DNA of 64,000 nt from Syngnathus acus (taxonomy: Eukaryota; Chordata; Actinopteri; Syngnathiformes; Syngnathidae), in contig NC_051088.1 of NCBI RefSeq assembly GCF_901709675.1, forward strand, positions 22,023,193-22,087,192. The letters are read 5' to 3'. Below the pieces are notes generated by a model that was given only the letters and a program-made list of their open reading frames with translations, searched no databases and was not told the origin of the DNA. Within the stretch, counting starts at the first letter, position 1; each line of letters opens with the position of its first letter. Both the position numbers and the translations under genes were made by a program. Shown piece by piece: positions 34,981 through 46,256 of this stretch.

Positions 34981-36090
34981 CTTTTATGGCTTTCGCACTC
35001 ACTTGCCTGATTTTTGGCAAGGCTGATACACTAAGTATAAAAAATTTAACCAAGTACGGAAAATTGCTTGCACTCAAATGTATTCATACCTTTCTGCTTG
35101 GCAAAGCCAGAATGGACAAAAGTATTTTAATTTAATACAGCTCAATACAAAAATTATGTTGACATCACCCAATTTCTCTGAATATATTTTGCATATTTCA
35201 CTGTGTGTGTGTCAAAGACGAGAACTCCCACTGGATGACCCCGACAGACTTATTAGGACAACGACAACTTTTTTATTATTGCGAGCAAGCAACCGGTGCA
35301 GCTCTCCGACTGCCTCAACATGTGCTCCGTTAAGGTCGAGCACAGAGGAGGAGGTCAGTTAGGCCGAGCCCACCTCCAGCTAGCTTTAAAGGGCAGGGAA
35401 AAGCAGCACATTATTAAAATTAATAAGAGGAAGGTGAAACTAAAGTCTCAGTCTAATGATGTGCACATAAGAAATCAGAAATACTTGTACATAACATTTG
35501 AACTCTTTGTACGTGGGACGAGAACCACCATGCACTGAGTCAGTCAAGCTTCTCAATTGAACACTAAATCTACTGGCCAGACTATTTTAAAAGCTACTTA
35601 ACTGTTGTTACTATAACAACAGTAAAATGGTATCAAAGTTAAAGCAGCTTGTGATGGAAAATTAATGGGATGATGCAGGAAAGCATTAGACTAATGTGAA
35701 ATATACTGACCCTTACCAGAATTGCAACCATTAGGGCTACCACTCTCATTAATAACAAAGACTACTCAAACGGAGGAAAAACAAAAAAATATGGATTATG
35801 CACTAGCGTTTCTTTCCCCAATTTTCAAACTCGTCGTTGTTAGAAGGGAGCCATACGTGCAAATAAATTGTTGCCAATGAGCACCAAATAATAATATATA
35901 ATAATATAATATATACATATATATATATGTATATATGAATTAATTTGTGATTTATTTGCTCGACTTTTTCTACCCTACTACTTTTACCCCATTCCGGTAG
36001 ATGGCGGTAATGTACCCGAACTACCAAATAAACTTACATAAACCAAAGAAGGAATCAGTTGCACTAGCTAATGCCATCCACTGGGGGTCA
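34981..36090 (+). other. lypd1-actr3 intergenic stretch
   Basis: No gene. It includes a TA-rich microsatellite (35887-35937) followed by CCCCATTCCGGTAGATGGCGGTAA (35978-36009), which looks like the end of a dispersed teleost repeat. The rest is unique. Confidence 0.5.
35887..35937 (+). repeat. (TA)n microsatellite
   Basis: About 50 bp of TA, ATAAT and CATATA units. Confidence 0.8.
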
Positions 36091-36278
36091 CTGTTTTACA
36101 TTTGAGAAATCCACAAGCTTGCAGGGAAATCTTTGGGAACCCGGAAGCGCTCCTCCGTCCGCAGAGGCTGGGCTGGTGTTCTTGAGGCTACGGCGACTTA
36201 AATCACCCGCGATCGGCACATCCATCTATATCGGGCGCCTGACATATTTATCCGCATTTGGCTTGAAGGCGAGCGAGC
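36091..36278 (+). promoter_or_regulatory. actr3: actr3 promoter / 5'UTR
   Basis: Composition rises in GC before the start codon, with CpGs (GGAAGCGCTCC, CGATCGGCAC, TCGGGCGCC) and no clear TATA box, as expected of a housekeeping promoter. The bases before the ATG (GAGCGAGCATGG) have G at +4, giving an acceptable initiation context. Confidence 0.4.
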
Positions 36279-36575
36279 ATGGCTGGTCGAATGCCGGCTT
36301 GCGTTGTCGACTGTGGCACCGGGTAGGTGTGGAACATGCTAGCGCTATTTAGCTGCGGTTAGCTTCCATGTCAAGTACCCGGCTAACGCCCTCATGGTGT
36401 TGCACCACTTTTCTCCCTAATCTGTGTCGTTAGTTTCCTGTTGTTTTAATGGAGGGAAAGAGGGATACTTATAAGTTGCTCAGGCTTGCGTCTTGTGATA
36501 CAGCTGCCTTTTAAAGGGCTTTTCTTTCGGTAGCTATCGAGGCTAATGCTACTTCCTGGTACCCCCCCCCCCCCC

Positions 36576-36613
<38 letters not shown>

Positions 36614-38945
36614 TGCGACGTCAACGTTATTTTTCTCCTCCAGGTACACAAAGCTTGGTTATGCTGGAAACACGGAACCCCAGTTCATCATACCGTCATG
36701 TAAGTCATGGGATGACAGATTTTCACCTGATCATTATTATTTTTTGTAAAATTATACTGTCATAATGTGATCATACATAGTTAAGTATGACAAGTGAATT
36801 TGATTCGCACCGTTTATACACTAATATATTATGAGGACCTTCTGAACAAGCGTTATTGTTTTGATTTCTCACAATGTTTCTATTTGAACAGGCATTGCAA
36901 TCAAAGAGTCCGCCAAAGTTGGCGACCAGGCGCAGCGGCGAATGATGAAGGGTGTTGACGATCTGGATTTTTTCATCGGGGATGAAGCTATCGATAAGCC
37001 ATCCTATGCAACAAAGGTCAGATGTCATTTTGCAACACGTAAACGATTTAGTTAGACTTCCCAGCAGAGGATTGACAGTGTTTTCATTTGCTCCCTCTTA
37101 GTGGCCAATCCGACATGGAATAGTGGAAGACTGGGATCTGATGGAGAGATTCATGGAGCAAGTCATCTTCAAGTATCTGCGGGCGGAACCTGAAGATCAT
37201 TACTTCCTTTTGGTAAAACCTCACTTCCCTCCATTCCACCCTGAAAAAATGTTGTTTTGTTTAGTGGTAACATGCCGTGTGTCTCTTGGCTGCAGACAGA
37301 ACCTCCGTTAAACACACCAGAAAACCGAGAGTACACAGCCGAGATCATGTTTGAGTCGTTCAATGTCCCGGGTCTCTACATTGCTGTTCAGGTACTAAAA
37401 GAAAATTCCAACTTATTTATTGTAAAATCATTATATCCATATATTTACACAGTGTTTTTATTGGGGGTGCCATGTTTATTGTTACAATGGTGTCCTTAGG
37501 CTGTCCTGGCTCTGGCAGCCTCCTGGACATCCCGGCAGGTGGGCGAGCGAACATTGACGGGGACCGTGATCGACAGCGGCGACGGCGTCACGCACGTCAT
37601 CCCAGTGGTACGTGGACCGGCCGACTGTGCGCTTAATCCACACCTTCCCGCCCTCATTTCTGTTTCCTCTGTGCATTCCAGGCTGAAGGCTACGTCATCG
37701 GCAGCTGCATCAAACACATCCCCATCGCGGGCCGGGACATCACGTACTTCATCCAGCAGCTGTTGAGGGAACGAGAAGTGGGAATCCCTCCTGAGCAGTC
37801 GCTGGAGACTGCCAAAGCTGTCAAGGTCAGTTTGAAGAGTTGAGGAATTTTTTTTTTTTTTTAAATGTGTCAACGTCTCGCCACTTTTTTTAACCGCCGT
37901 CCGTGTGTTTGATGGCATGTCACCACAGGAGCGCTTCAGTTACGTGTGCCCCGACCTCGTCAAGGAGTTTAACAAGTACGACACGGACGGGTCCAAGTGG
38001 ATCAAGCAGTACACAGGCATCAACACAATCACCAAGAAAGAGTTCCTGATCGATGTGGGCTACGAGCGTTTCTTAGGGCCCGAGATCTTCTTCCACCCCG
38101 AGGTGCCTTTAACTTCCTGTTCAGCATCCACTTGTGCACAAGTTGGAATTGACGATGGTTTGCTCTCGTGCAGTTTGCCAACCCAGATTTCACACAGCCC
38201 ATCTCCGAGGTGGTGGATGAGGTCATCCAGAACTGCCCTATCGATGTCCGCCGCCCACTCTACAAGGTATGCAAAGTGGAAAGCAAACGGTTGGACTTTG
38301 TGCTAATTGGTCAAGTGCGCCACAGAACGTCGTGCTCTCGGGAGGCTCCACTATGTTCCGAGACTTTGGCAGACGCCTGCAGAGGGATCTCAAGCGCTCG
38401 GTGGACGCCAGGCTGAAAATCAGCGAGGAACTCAGCGGTGGCAAGTTGAAGGTGACGAGCGCAGACGAATTACATGATGCTGCGTTTGAATTTGCACTCG
38501 ATACCACACAAGCACCCAGTTATCGAGTAGTAAGTCGCCGATACCAATACTAAGTATCGATACACTTTTGAGGCGTAAAATTTCCCCCCCCAAAAACAAA
38601 AAGCAGTCACGACAATTACTACTGGTTGCAATTCTAGAGCTTAATTAATCAATTAATTTATCTTTCTATTTTTTTGGGCAGCCAAAGCCCATTGATGTGC
38701 AGGTCATCACGCATCACATGCAACGATACGCCGTCTGGTTCGGCGGCTCCATGTTGGCGTCCACTGTGAGTACTATTTTGATTGCCTTTTTTTTTTTTTT
38801 TCTTTCTACTTAATTCGATCTAAGTTTGATGTTCACTTTGTTTCGGCAGCCCGAGTTCTACCAAGTGTGCCACACCAAGAAAGACTATGAGGAGATTGGT
38901 CCCAGCATATGCCGCCACAACCCCGTGTTCGGGGTCATGTCTTAG
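36279..38945 (+). CDS. actr3: actin-related protein 3 (Arp2/3 complex subunit)
   Basis: ATP-binding Arp3 subunit of the Arp2/3 complex, which nucleates branched actin filaments in the cytoplasm. Twelve exons: 36279-36322, 36644-36699, 36892-37016, 37102-37212, 37296-37391, 37500-37607, 37682-37825, 37929-38102, 38174-38266, 38326-38451, 38682-38765, 38850-38945. They total 1257 nt, 418 residues, the length of vertebrate ACTR3. The start [20 protein letters not shown] includes the phosphate-1 loop; [14 protein letters not shown] (about residues 167-180) is phosphate-2; [10 protein letters not shown] (about 319-328) is the adenosine motif; the end is NPVFGVMS. No disruption or odd substitution was noticed. 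The paralogue ACTR3B is possible, but [15 protein letters not shown] and overall identity favour ACTR3. Introns are mostly 60-320 bp. Confidence 0.97.
36562..36607 (+). repeat. poly-C plus (CA)n microsatellite in actr3 intron 1
   Basis: Fifteen C residues followed by about fourteen CA units, ending 36 bp before the exon 2 acceptor. Confidence 0.9.
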
Positions 38946-39246
38946 GCCATGGGGGGGAGCTGGTTGGGCGGAGCTGGAGGTCAAATGTCGGAGAATCACA
39001 CGGCGTGGTGCTCTCATGAGCTTTTGGCGCTCCAAAAGACCTCTTCATTGAGCTCGAATGACAGCGGACCAAACAAACTACCAACGGCGGTAACGACGTG
39101 ACTCAATTAGAAGGGACGGGCAACTCCAATCACGTTTCCTGCAAATAATTTAATAATCGCTGGTAAATATTTAATTAGTGCTCACAGGGTTGTAACACGC
39201 TTTCTCAACATGCCTGGGTCAGCTTGTCTGTCGGGAGGCGGGGCTA

Positions 39247-39252
39247 AATAAA
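39247..39252 (+). other. actr3: actr3 poly(A) signal
   Basis: AATAAA in GGGGCTAAATAAACGATG, about 300 bp after the stop codon. It defines a short 3'UTR and leaves about 220 bp before the tmem182 start codon. Confidence 0.6.
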
Positions 39253-39360
39253 CGATGAGTCATGAAATGTGCAATTAATAATTGTCCTTCCAAAAAAAAA
39301 AAACGCTTCCAGTTTGTCAACTTTTTTTTTCCGCCTCTTTCCTTTCTACCCAACATGTCA

Positions 39361-39434
39361 TTATATTTAGTTGTGGCATCTGCTCCTCTCCTTCCTGACA
39401 CATGATGCAAGTGTTTATTTTCATCCCTCAACTG
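39361..39434 (+). promoter_or_regulatory. tmem182: MEF2-consensus site and four E-boxes upstream of tmem182
   Basis: TTATATTTAG at 39361-39370 fits the MEF2 consensus YTAWWWWTAR exactly. CANNTG E-boxes follow at 39377 (CATCTG), 39399 (CACATG), 39408 (CAAGTG) and 39429 (CAACTG). The cluster ends about 40 bp before the ATG. MEF2 plus clustered E-boxes is the standard arrangement of muscle promoters, matching the known muscle expression of TMEM182. Binding is inferred. Confidence 0.5.
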
Positions 39435-39475
39435 ACGGGGAGCTACTGCAGCCACGCGTGAAGCTGACCGTCAAC

Positions 39476-40818
39476 ATGTCGGAGCGTTGCCACCTAAGCC
39501 CAAACGAGCGTCTCAGCGTGCTTCTCTTCTTTGCTTTGTTCGCCGTGAAACTCGCACTTCTGTCCACTCTGGTTTTCTGCGCGACCGACTACTGGCTGCT
39601 GGGTTCGGCTGAGCTCTGCCGTCCAGGAAGTGACTCAAGAGAGACACAGGTAGCGTACAGGATTTTATAAAATAAAGGTAAAATAATTAATGTCCCTATT
39701 GTAGGGGTGTCCAAAGCACGTGTGTATGTATTTATTATACTTAAAGATATATATATATAAAAAAAAATCCCCCGAGTCGGATTATGAATAGGCGCCCTCT
39801 GCTGGGGGTGCACAGGGACTGCAAGAGTTCTACGGTAGTAGTTCTGAAAGATATGAAAGACCATAAATTTAAATAATATAAAAATCCATCATGAAACATA
39901 GCAGCCCTCAGAGGAAAAAGTTTACATATTGCAATGCAAACTGCTAATATTTAACCCGTGGTGTTGTGACACAAGGCGACAGACAGCATGCTCTTCCACG
40001 AGGGGCTCTTCTGGAGATGTTCCTTCCCAGCATCATCTCCTCAATATTCTCTTTGGAATCTTTGGATCTGTAAGCGCATTTTTCCATCCCGCCACTATGA
40101 TTTGGACTCTCACAATAATACTCACAATCAGGGTTTTTTTTACTTTTCACGAAAAGCGCCAAATATGAAAGTATGCCAGCCAGCGTTCCTCTTCCCGTTT
40201 CCAGCCAAGGTCCCGTTTTGGGTGCCGTCAGCAGATTCCCCCGAAGAACCATACGAGCATCACAAGGCCATTAGTAGGACGTCTCATCCTGCGCATGCGT
40301 GCGCACGCTCTGTCTTCAGTTGACCTCACTGACATTTTCTCAGTTTTCAGAACTTTTTGGAGCATCTTCCTCATCGCGGGTGTGGCCACGGTGGTCACTG
40401 GTGGGCTTTCTATTATTTGTACGGCCCCTCTCTCCAACTACAACCTCTACAAATTGGGTGGAGCTCTTTTGCTTTGTGGGGGTCAGTATCAATTCCTTCC
40501 CAAGCAAAGCCCGACCAAGACTGTTTCATCATCTCGCTGTCTTGTCTGGCAGGTGTGTGCCAGCTCATCGTGGTGCTCATGTATGTGATGTGGGTCCAAG
40601 TGTTGGACACACTGGAGGAGTTCGCCCGAGGTCAGCATGCAAGCGGTTGCACATCTTTCCACCTGAGCATCCAGAACGGCCCGTCGTTCCTGCTGGCTCC
40701 TGTGGCCGCCTTTTTTAGCCTGCTGTCTGGCCTGCTCTTCCTCGCCATTGCACACAGCGCTCGCCCGCATCACACGTACAAAACAACACACACTCCAGAG
40801 CTCCAAACTGAACTGTGA
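39476..40818 (+). CDS. tmem182: transmembrane protein 182-like
   Basis: Four-pass membrane protein of the claudin/PMP22-like fold; mammalian TMEM182 is muscle-enriched and reported to restrain myogenic differentiation through integrin beta-1. Exons 39476-39649, 39976-40069, 40157-40273, 40344-40481 and 40553-40818 join to 789 nt, 262 residues (mammalian protein about 229). TM1 is about residues 15-36, followed by TDYWLL. The first loop has FHEGLFWRC, equivalent to FHHEGFFWRC in mammals, and CQPAFLFPFP, equivalent to CTHAYLSPYPF. TM2 is SIFLIAGVATVVTGGLSII, followed by TAPLSNYNLYK; TM3 contains LIVVLMYVMWVQ; TM4 is LLAPVAAFFSLLSGLLFLAIA. The exon 3 acceptor was set at 40157 because it keeps the second loop cysteine and follows a poly-T tract; an acceptor at 40205 would drop that cysteine. 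The tail after TM4 is longer than in mammals. Confidence 0.87.
39791..39811 (-). promoter_or_regulatory. CTCF-like motif (minus orientation)
   Basis: The minus strand reads GCACCCCCAGCAGAGGGCGC and one more C, close to the vertebrate CTCF core CCASYAGRGGGCRS. It lies in tmem182 intron 1. Motif match only. Confidence 0.4.
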
Positions 40819-40835
40819 CTTTATTTGACATGCTT

Positions 40836-40841
40836 ATTAAA
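40836..40841 (+). other. tmem182: tmem182 poly(A) signal
   Basis: ATTAAA, the commonest variant hexamer, lies 18 bp after the stop codon. If used, the 3'UTR is extremely short; AT-rich sequence with other weak candidates follows to about 41000. Confidence 0.4.
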
Positions 40842-42178
40842 GAAGCCTGGCATCATATAAAGCAAAGACAAAGTACTAGCAAAGGTTCCTCAAGAGTGGT
40901 CCAGCTTAAGCCTTCCATATTCTTAAAAAAAAAAAACCTGGGAAAAGTAATGACAAATGCTAACCACCATCAACGCTCAGAAAATTAAAACTAGATGAAA
41001 TAAAAAAACATTTGTAATGAAAACTGTCAACCCTGCAGTATACTTAAACTTTGTTCCACATTAAACAGAAGACTGACATTCTTTTAAAGTGCAAATAACA
41101 TCATGTCACCAAATGAACACATCATCAATCTCTCATCGAGTATAAAATCAACCAGAGGATCCTTCTGACCTCCATCAGTGAGCATAATTGGAATACTTAA
41201 TTTGGAGTTTAAATCATCTTCTTTTTTTTTTAACCTAATGAATCGACCCACTCTTCTTTCATTATAACTGATCGATTGGATCAGACAGAAGTGCTGAAGA
41301 GAGGTGTGTCGAGCTTGAATGTGCACTCGATCCGGACATGAGAAGGATGCTCGGGTCACGGGGATGGAGATAATAAATGAGACTGTCACAATCCATTTCC
41401 TGACAGTAAGGCCACATCCTGCCGTGGCCGCTAGGGGGCAGTGTTTCTTCGTCATAACATGTTTTTATTGTCACAGGCAGAACCCGGAACTCGTGGAGAA
41501 GCGTAAGTGGGAATTATTATTAACACTTCCCGACAGAACGACTTTTTATCCATTTCGGTGCAATGTGATTGTTTTGAGATCCTCCATCTCATAATTTTCG
41601 CTTTTAATTTGGCGTGTGACTGAGATGTGTGTCAACAAGAGTAACCACAGTTAGTTATGAAATCCAGTACAAGTATAGCGCTAAATCCAAACTACCAAAG
41701 CGTTACAAAATGCAACAAAAATAAAAAGTTGTGTTTATGAGTATTCTTAACAAGGGAATAACACACTAAGAGTAATTTTGCAATTTAAATCTTCAAAGTC
41801 AAATGTATGTACTTGCTGGGTGCGCATGCGCTCTGAGATTCTCCCTTATGCTACCCCGTCGCGTCTTGCTAGCCGCGGGCCGACCCAGGGGCCACGATTA
41901 TTCAACACTTTGCTCAACCAAGTAGAAGAATTAGCCTCCTCTGCCCATCCAAGACCTTCTCACCTCCTTTCTGACCTCAGAGTGAGGCTTTGACTAAATT
42001 AGGCCGCTCACGGCTGTCCTTGTGAGACCTTTTCCTTTAATGTGAGACCAAAGCAATGTTCGGTGTGATTTAAAACAATAGAAAGACAAGAGGAGATGAA
42101 AATGGAAGTTTTGTTCATTCACAAGTTCTTCCCCTTGTGGACTACAATTGTGCATTGCAAGTCCCACAATGAGAATTA
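40842..42178. other. intergenic stretch downstream of tmem182
   Basis: No coding exon recognised. It holds a CTCF-like motif at 41425. The minus-strand open frame at 41084-41455 shows no family similarity and is regarded as chance. Confidence 0.5.
41425..41443 (+). promoter_or_regulatory. CTCF-like motif (plus orientation)
   Basis: TGGCCGCTAGGGGGCAGTG agrees at nearly every core position with the vertebrate CTCF matrix (TGGCCASYAGRGGGCRSYR). It is about 600 bp beyond tmem182, at the edge of the gene-poor region. Motif match only. Confidence 0.5.
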
Positions 42179-42512
42179 CAGTAATCCCTCGTTTATCGCG
42201 GATAATTGGTTAAAAAAAACACCCGTGATAAGTGAAATCCGCGAAGTACGTTCACCAACAAGAAGTACTGGGCAGGCTAACGAGTTAGCGAAAATATGCT
42301 AATTCGCGATCGTGCTAACACGCGAAAAAGGACTTCTAAAGGAATGTAAACGAACATTTGGAGCAATGCTACATTGTCCTAAAGGTTAGACACATGTTTC
42401 CTCAATTTAGATGTTTTATTTTGACTTTTAAATGTTTTTTTAATTTGGGGGAAAAAATCCGCGATGTCGTGAAGCCGCGATAAACGAAACGCGAAGTAGC
42501 GAGGGATCACTG
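42179..42512. mobile_element. MITE with CAGTAATCCCTCG termini
   Basis: The left end is CAGTAATCCCTCGTTTATCGCG; the right end carries CCGCGATAAACG and CGAGGGATCACTG. TA flanks both ends (TA-CAG and CTG-TA), consistent with a TA target duplication. It has 334 bp and no transposase. The termini belong to a family common in teleosts. Confidence 0.8.
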
Positions 42513-43493
42513 TATATTTTTCATATTTTACAATGTACTCTTATTTTTTTCCCCATAGGTTGAATGAAGAATGAAAAGAAGATGTGCCGGGATTTACCTT
42601 TCAGCAGGTAATTTCATTCCAAAATGTACACGGTGGAAACTTCATTTGACCTCACCCACAAATTCTGTTGAATGAATTGAGATGATTTCATCAAAAAAAT
42701 TGTCACCCTTGATGCAATGGAAGCAGTGACTTTTTCCCCAAAATGCTGCAGAAATAAATAGAACATAGCAAAGCGCCTTCCCTCCCTCTATGTGATACTT
42801 TTAATTTTTTCTTCCATTAAAAAGTGTGTCAGGACTAATTTTGAGGGGGTTAGAGTACAGATGTCAGGATCTCCCGGCAAGTCGAAGTGAGCTAACAGGC
42901 TTTAGCAGAAAGAATCGGCGCTATTGAAAGGAGAATTAGACTAGCATCGCATGAGGCCCACCCCGCCAAATCTCAAATCTATTTTTGACAGTGGTATTAA
43001 TTATCGAGCTAAAGCCGCTGTTGCATATTGATTCATCGGGCTTCACACTTGCATTATCTTCTATTAGGCGCTAAAAGAAGGGGAGCTTACACTGAGCCTT
43101 CAGGGGCGTTTTGCCACTCCCGTGAGAATGTTAAACCATGTCAGACGCCGAAGCGGTGAGCCAAGCCCTTTTTTTTGTTTGTTTGTGTGCCTCGGCACAC
43201 CATGCAACTTTAAGCTTTAAATTTGATTATTTCGTGTTTTTTTTTCTTTTTCAATTAGCTCCCCAATCTGGTTTGTGCACAAATGTGTCATCTGAGTACA
43301 GACACTTTTTTTGAGAGGTGCAACCCTCATGTAAAATTGTTTGGCTTCGTGCAAACGGGAGTCAGCCTGCTTAAAATCAGGGGGGCTGGTTGTCACGGTT
43401 ACGCTATTGCTGCAGTCCCACAAAGAAATTCAGTTCTGTTCTGTTTTGGATTTCCCTCGTTAAAAGTTAATGAATGTTAGTTGGGTGGCAAAA

Positions 43494-43592
43494 TAAATGA
43501 ATAAATACACAATTTTTTTTATTAATTCATAAATAAACTAAATAAATAAATACTGAGATAAATACACAAAGAATAAGATAAAATAAATAAAT
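43494..43592 (+). repeat. (AAAT)n low-complexity tract
   Basis: Imperfect AAATAAAT and ATAAATA units. Confidence 0.7.
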
Positions 43593-45033
43593 CTGTTTTG
43601 CAGCTTGAGATTCAAAGCATGAGGGGAAGCATTAACAGTCTCTGCTTTTCATGTAGGTGCGAAGAAAAAAAGCGAGCAGCCTATTTTGCACGGTCCGAAG
43701 GCGTAAAGACTTCCACACTGATCGTCATCTTCTGATCCTCGGAGGAGTTGGAAGGTGCGGTGCATCTAATTCGTGACCGGCGGTCAAATAATGAAGGCCC
43801 CCAGCAGTGTGACAGCCATTTCACACATGGCTGACATCTGTGATTGGAAAACATATGTTGATATTGATGTCTAATTATGAGCTATGGTATCCTCTAAATC
43901 GGTGGGATTGAGTCTGCGTTGTGTCGGAAAGACAAAAAGAGATGTGATGTCACGGCGCCCGGTCGACTACTCTCAATCACCTTCTTAATTATGCAGCGAG
44001 AATTCAAGACTGTCCGCGCGCTAGTCTAAAATTTGTTTTTTTGCCAGATGACGTTTTCCGTATCACCTTCGCAGGTGTGACACAGGTGGTAAGCCTGGAA
44101 TTTTGATTGAGCAAGTGTGAATATTTTTTTTGGGACTTTGTTATGATGGAGGTCGGGCGTCATGTCCCTGAACAAGTGAGAAAAGCGCCAGAAGGAGGAA
44201 CGCGGTTGAGGAAAAGTGGAGGATTAACAGGTTTGGAGGGGGGGGGGGGGCGGAAGATGAGCAAGCGCCAAGGTGGATGAAATAAAACCACATTTTCTTT
44301 GGAAAATCTCCGTGTTCCTGCTCCGGGTGCCGTTCCAGGAAAGTAGGGCCGGATGCCAATGCCATTAGTTCCCGAGCCCCAGGTGAATTGGCCGCAGTTC
44401 CACATGATTAACCCAGATAATTGTGTGTTGATAGAAAGCATGGTCGATGGAATACAATTTTCGAGCCCAGATTCCTGAGCAAACAGCTTGTAATGCAGAC
44501 GGCGTTCGGCTCACAACACAGAGGCGGAGCTTAACATTTTTTATTTTTTTTATTGATGGATGTAACCTACAGTCTTTGTCTTCAAATATTCTTCTTTGCC
44601 CTTCAAAATGCTTCACATTTCCGTCACCAGCAGTCAATAACACACCTCGGAGGTGACGAGGATTCGTTGCAAGGAAAGCTGTGAGAACAAATTTCCGTCA
44701 TCTCAGTCTAATGTTGCCGAGTGAGCTCGGTCGCCTCTCGCAGATTGTCGGGCTTATGCGCTTTGTCGGCCCGCCTTTGAATTCTTCAGCGAGGTGAGAA
44801 TTAGCCAGAGGTGGGAGGAGGCTGATGCGCTCGCCGAGTAAACACACACGAGATGCAAACATGTCTTCAGTATTATGTTTCTGCACGCGAGGTCTGCAAG
44901 TGATGTCACGACGCGCAGCTGTCACTCAAAATGAATATTAATAATCTTATTTTTGAATCCTCCTGTGTTTATAATTGTATTCTTTAATCCTCCTGTATTC
45001 AACGAGAAACTCGCCAATTTGCTGTTTTGCTTT

Positions 45034-45053
45034 GGCGCCATCTTGTGGCAACC
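45034..45053 (-). promoter_or_regulatory. CTCF-like motif (minus orientation)
   Basis: The minus strand reads TTGCCACAAGATGGCGCCAA, matching the CTCF core pattern CCASNAGRKGGCRS with a Y-to-A change at one position. Motif match only. Confidence 0.35.
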
Positions 45054-46256
45054 TTGTCATGAAGTGAGTTGAGATTCATTTAGACAAAAGTAGTGCTTTG
45101 AGTGTTTTTACTGCTTGCTAATCAAGGCGTCTTGGTGGACGCTCTTGTCTAAGCAGCATTCTGAGGACATGTTTGACAACTTAAAAGAATCTGGACTTCT
45201 CACAAGACATCTTACTGTTTGATGTTGAAAAGTAATCCCATCCAAAATTTCTGCTGGTTGTTTCAAGCCCACTCTGGGTCAGACAACCAGAAAGCGGGCT
45301 CATCTTAAATCTCTTACACCTCCATAATCTTCTTAGGATCTTAAAGTCTGTCGCCAGGTTACAAACACAACATTGTGTTGTCTCTTCAAAGGCGTTCATA
45401 GAAAAATCATTTTGTTGAGTATTTCCTTCGATGCATCGTCCTACCAGGGGAAACGATGGTTCGCCGATTATGCGGCACCCAATCTTCTCGCCCATCACTG
45501 ATTGATTCAAGACAGTATTTGGAGACAGTATTTTTATTTCGGGTCTTTCCTTTCCGCCGGAGCGACAACTTGCAGAACTGCTGGGGCACTAATGTTCCTG
45601 TAAATTTGATTAGAGGTACTTTACATAGATTTACTCTCGTAATACGCTCCACTGGATTCTCACCTCACACCACGAGGTCACCCGCCAAAACGGAATCAAA
45701 TCGATATGATTTCAAACAAGGGCACGCCTTGATTGCTGCCTACAAACCTGGAGGGTGGCTCGCACGTAAGCGGTGGCGATCAAGGCCAATTGTTTTGTGT
45801 GGCTCGGAAAAGAAATCGGACTGATTAAAATTGCGGGCCATTACGACACGTGCCAAAAGGTGGCTCAATCACCGAGGTGCCGCTTACGTCCCGAGCTAAT
45901 TACTCGGCGAGGAGACCGGGCGGCGCACTCCACACGGAAAGCCGTTAGTGAAGGTGGCTAATTGTCGTGTGTGATTACGTTGGGCTAACATTCCAAAATT
46001 TCAAGTGTGTGTCATGCACACCCCCGCTGGGATTTTAAACAATGCTTAATAAGTTGGCTGATACTTCTTGTGTTATTTCTACATGTGGGCAGCATATTTA
46101 AAGGGATTTTTTTTTTTATATTGCTTTTGTGTCTTTCTGGGTAAATCTAAGGCCAATCAATCTTGAATTATGAGTGAAACTATTCACTCACTTTGATGCC
46201 TGGAACAGGTTCCCAAAAACTTTCTGATAAATATTTGTGGAATATGAATTAAACAG

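Larger units (their letters stand above)
42513..46256. other. gene-poor stretch, no gene seen
   Basis: Unique and low-complexity sequence. (TAAA)n runs lie at 43494-43592, a poly-G run at about 44237-44250 and a CTCF-like motif at 45034. GC-moderate unique blocks at about 42880-43100, 44690-44940 and 45690-45970 lack open frames with family similarity and could be conserved non-coding elements. Confidence 0.45.

Noticed and set aside
45181-45510. Minus-strand 109-codon frame with Cys residues
   Set aside because: No recognisable domain, no splice-compatible neighbours and ordinary intergenic composition; left as chance or an unidentified repeat.
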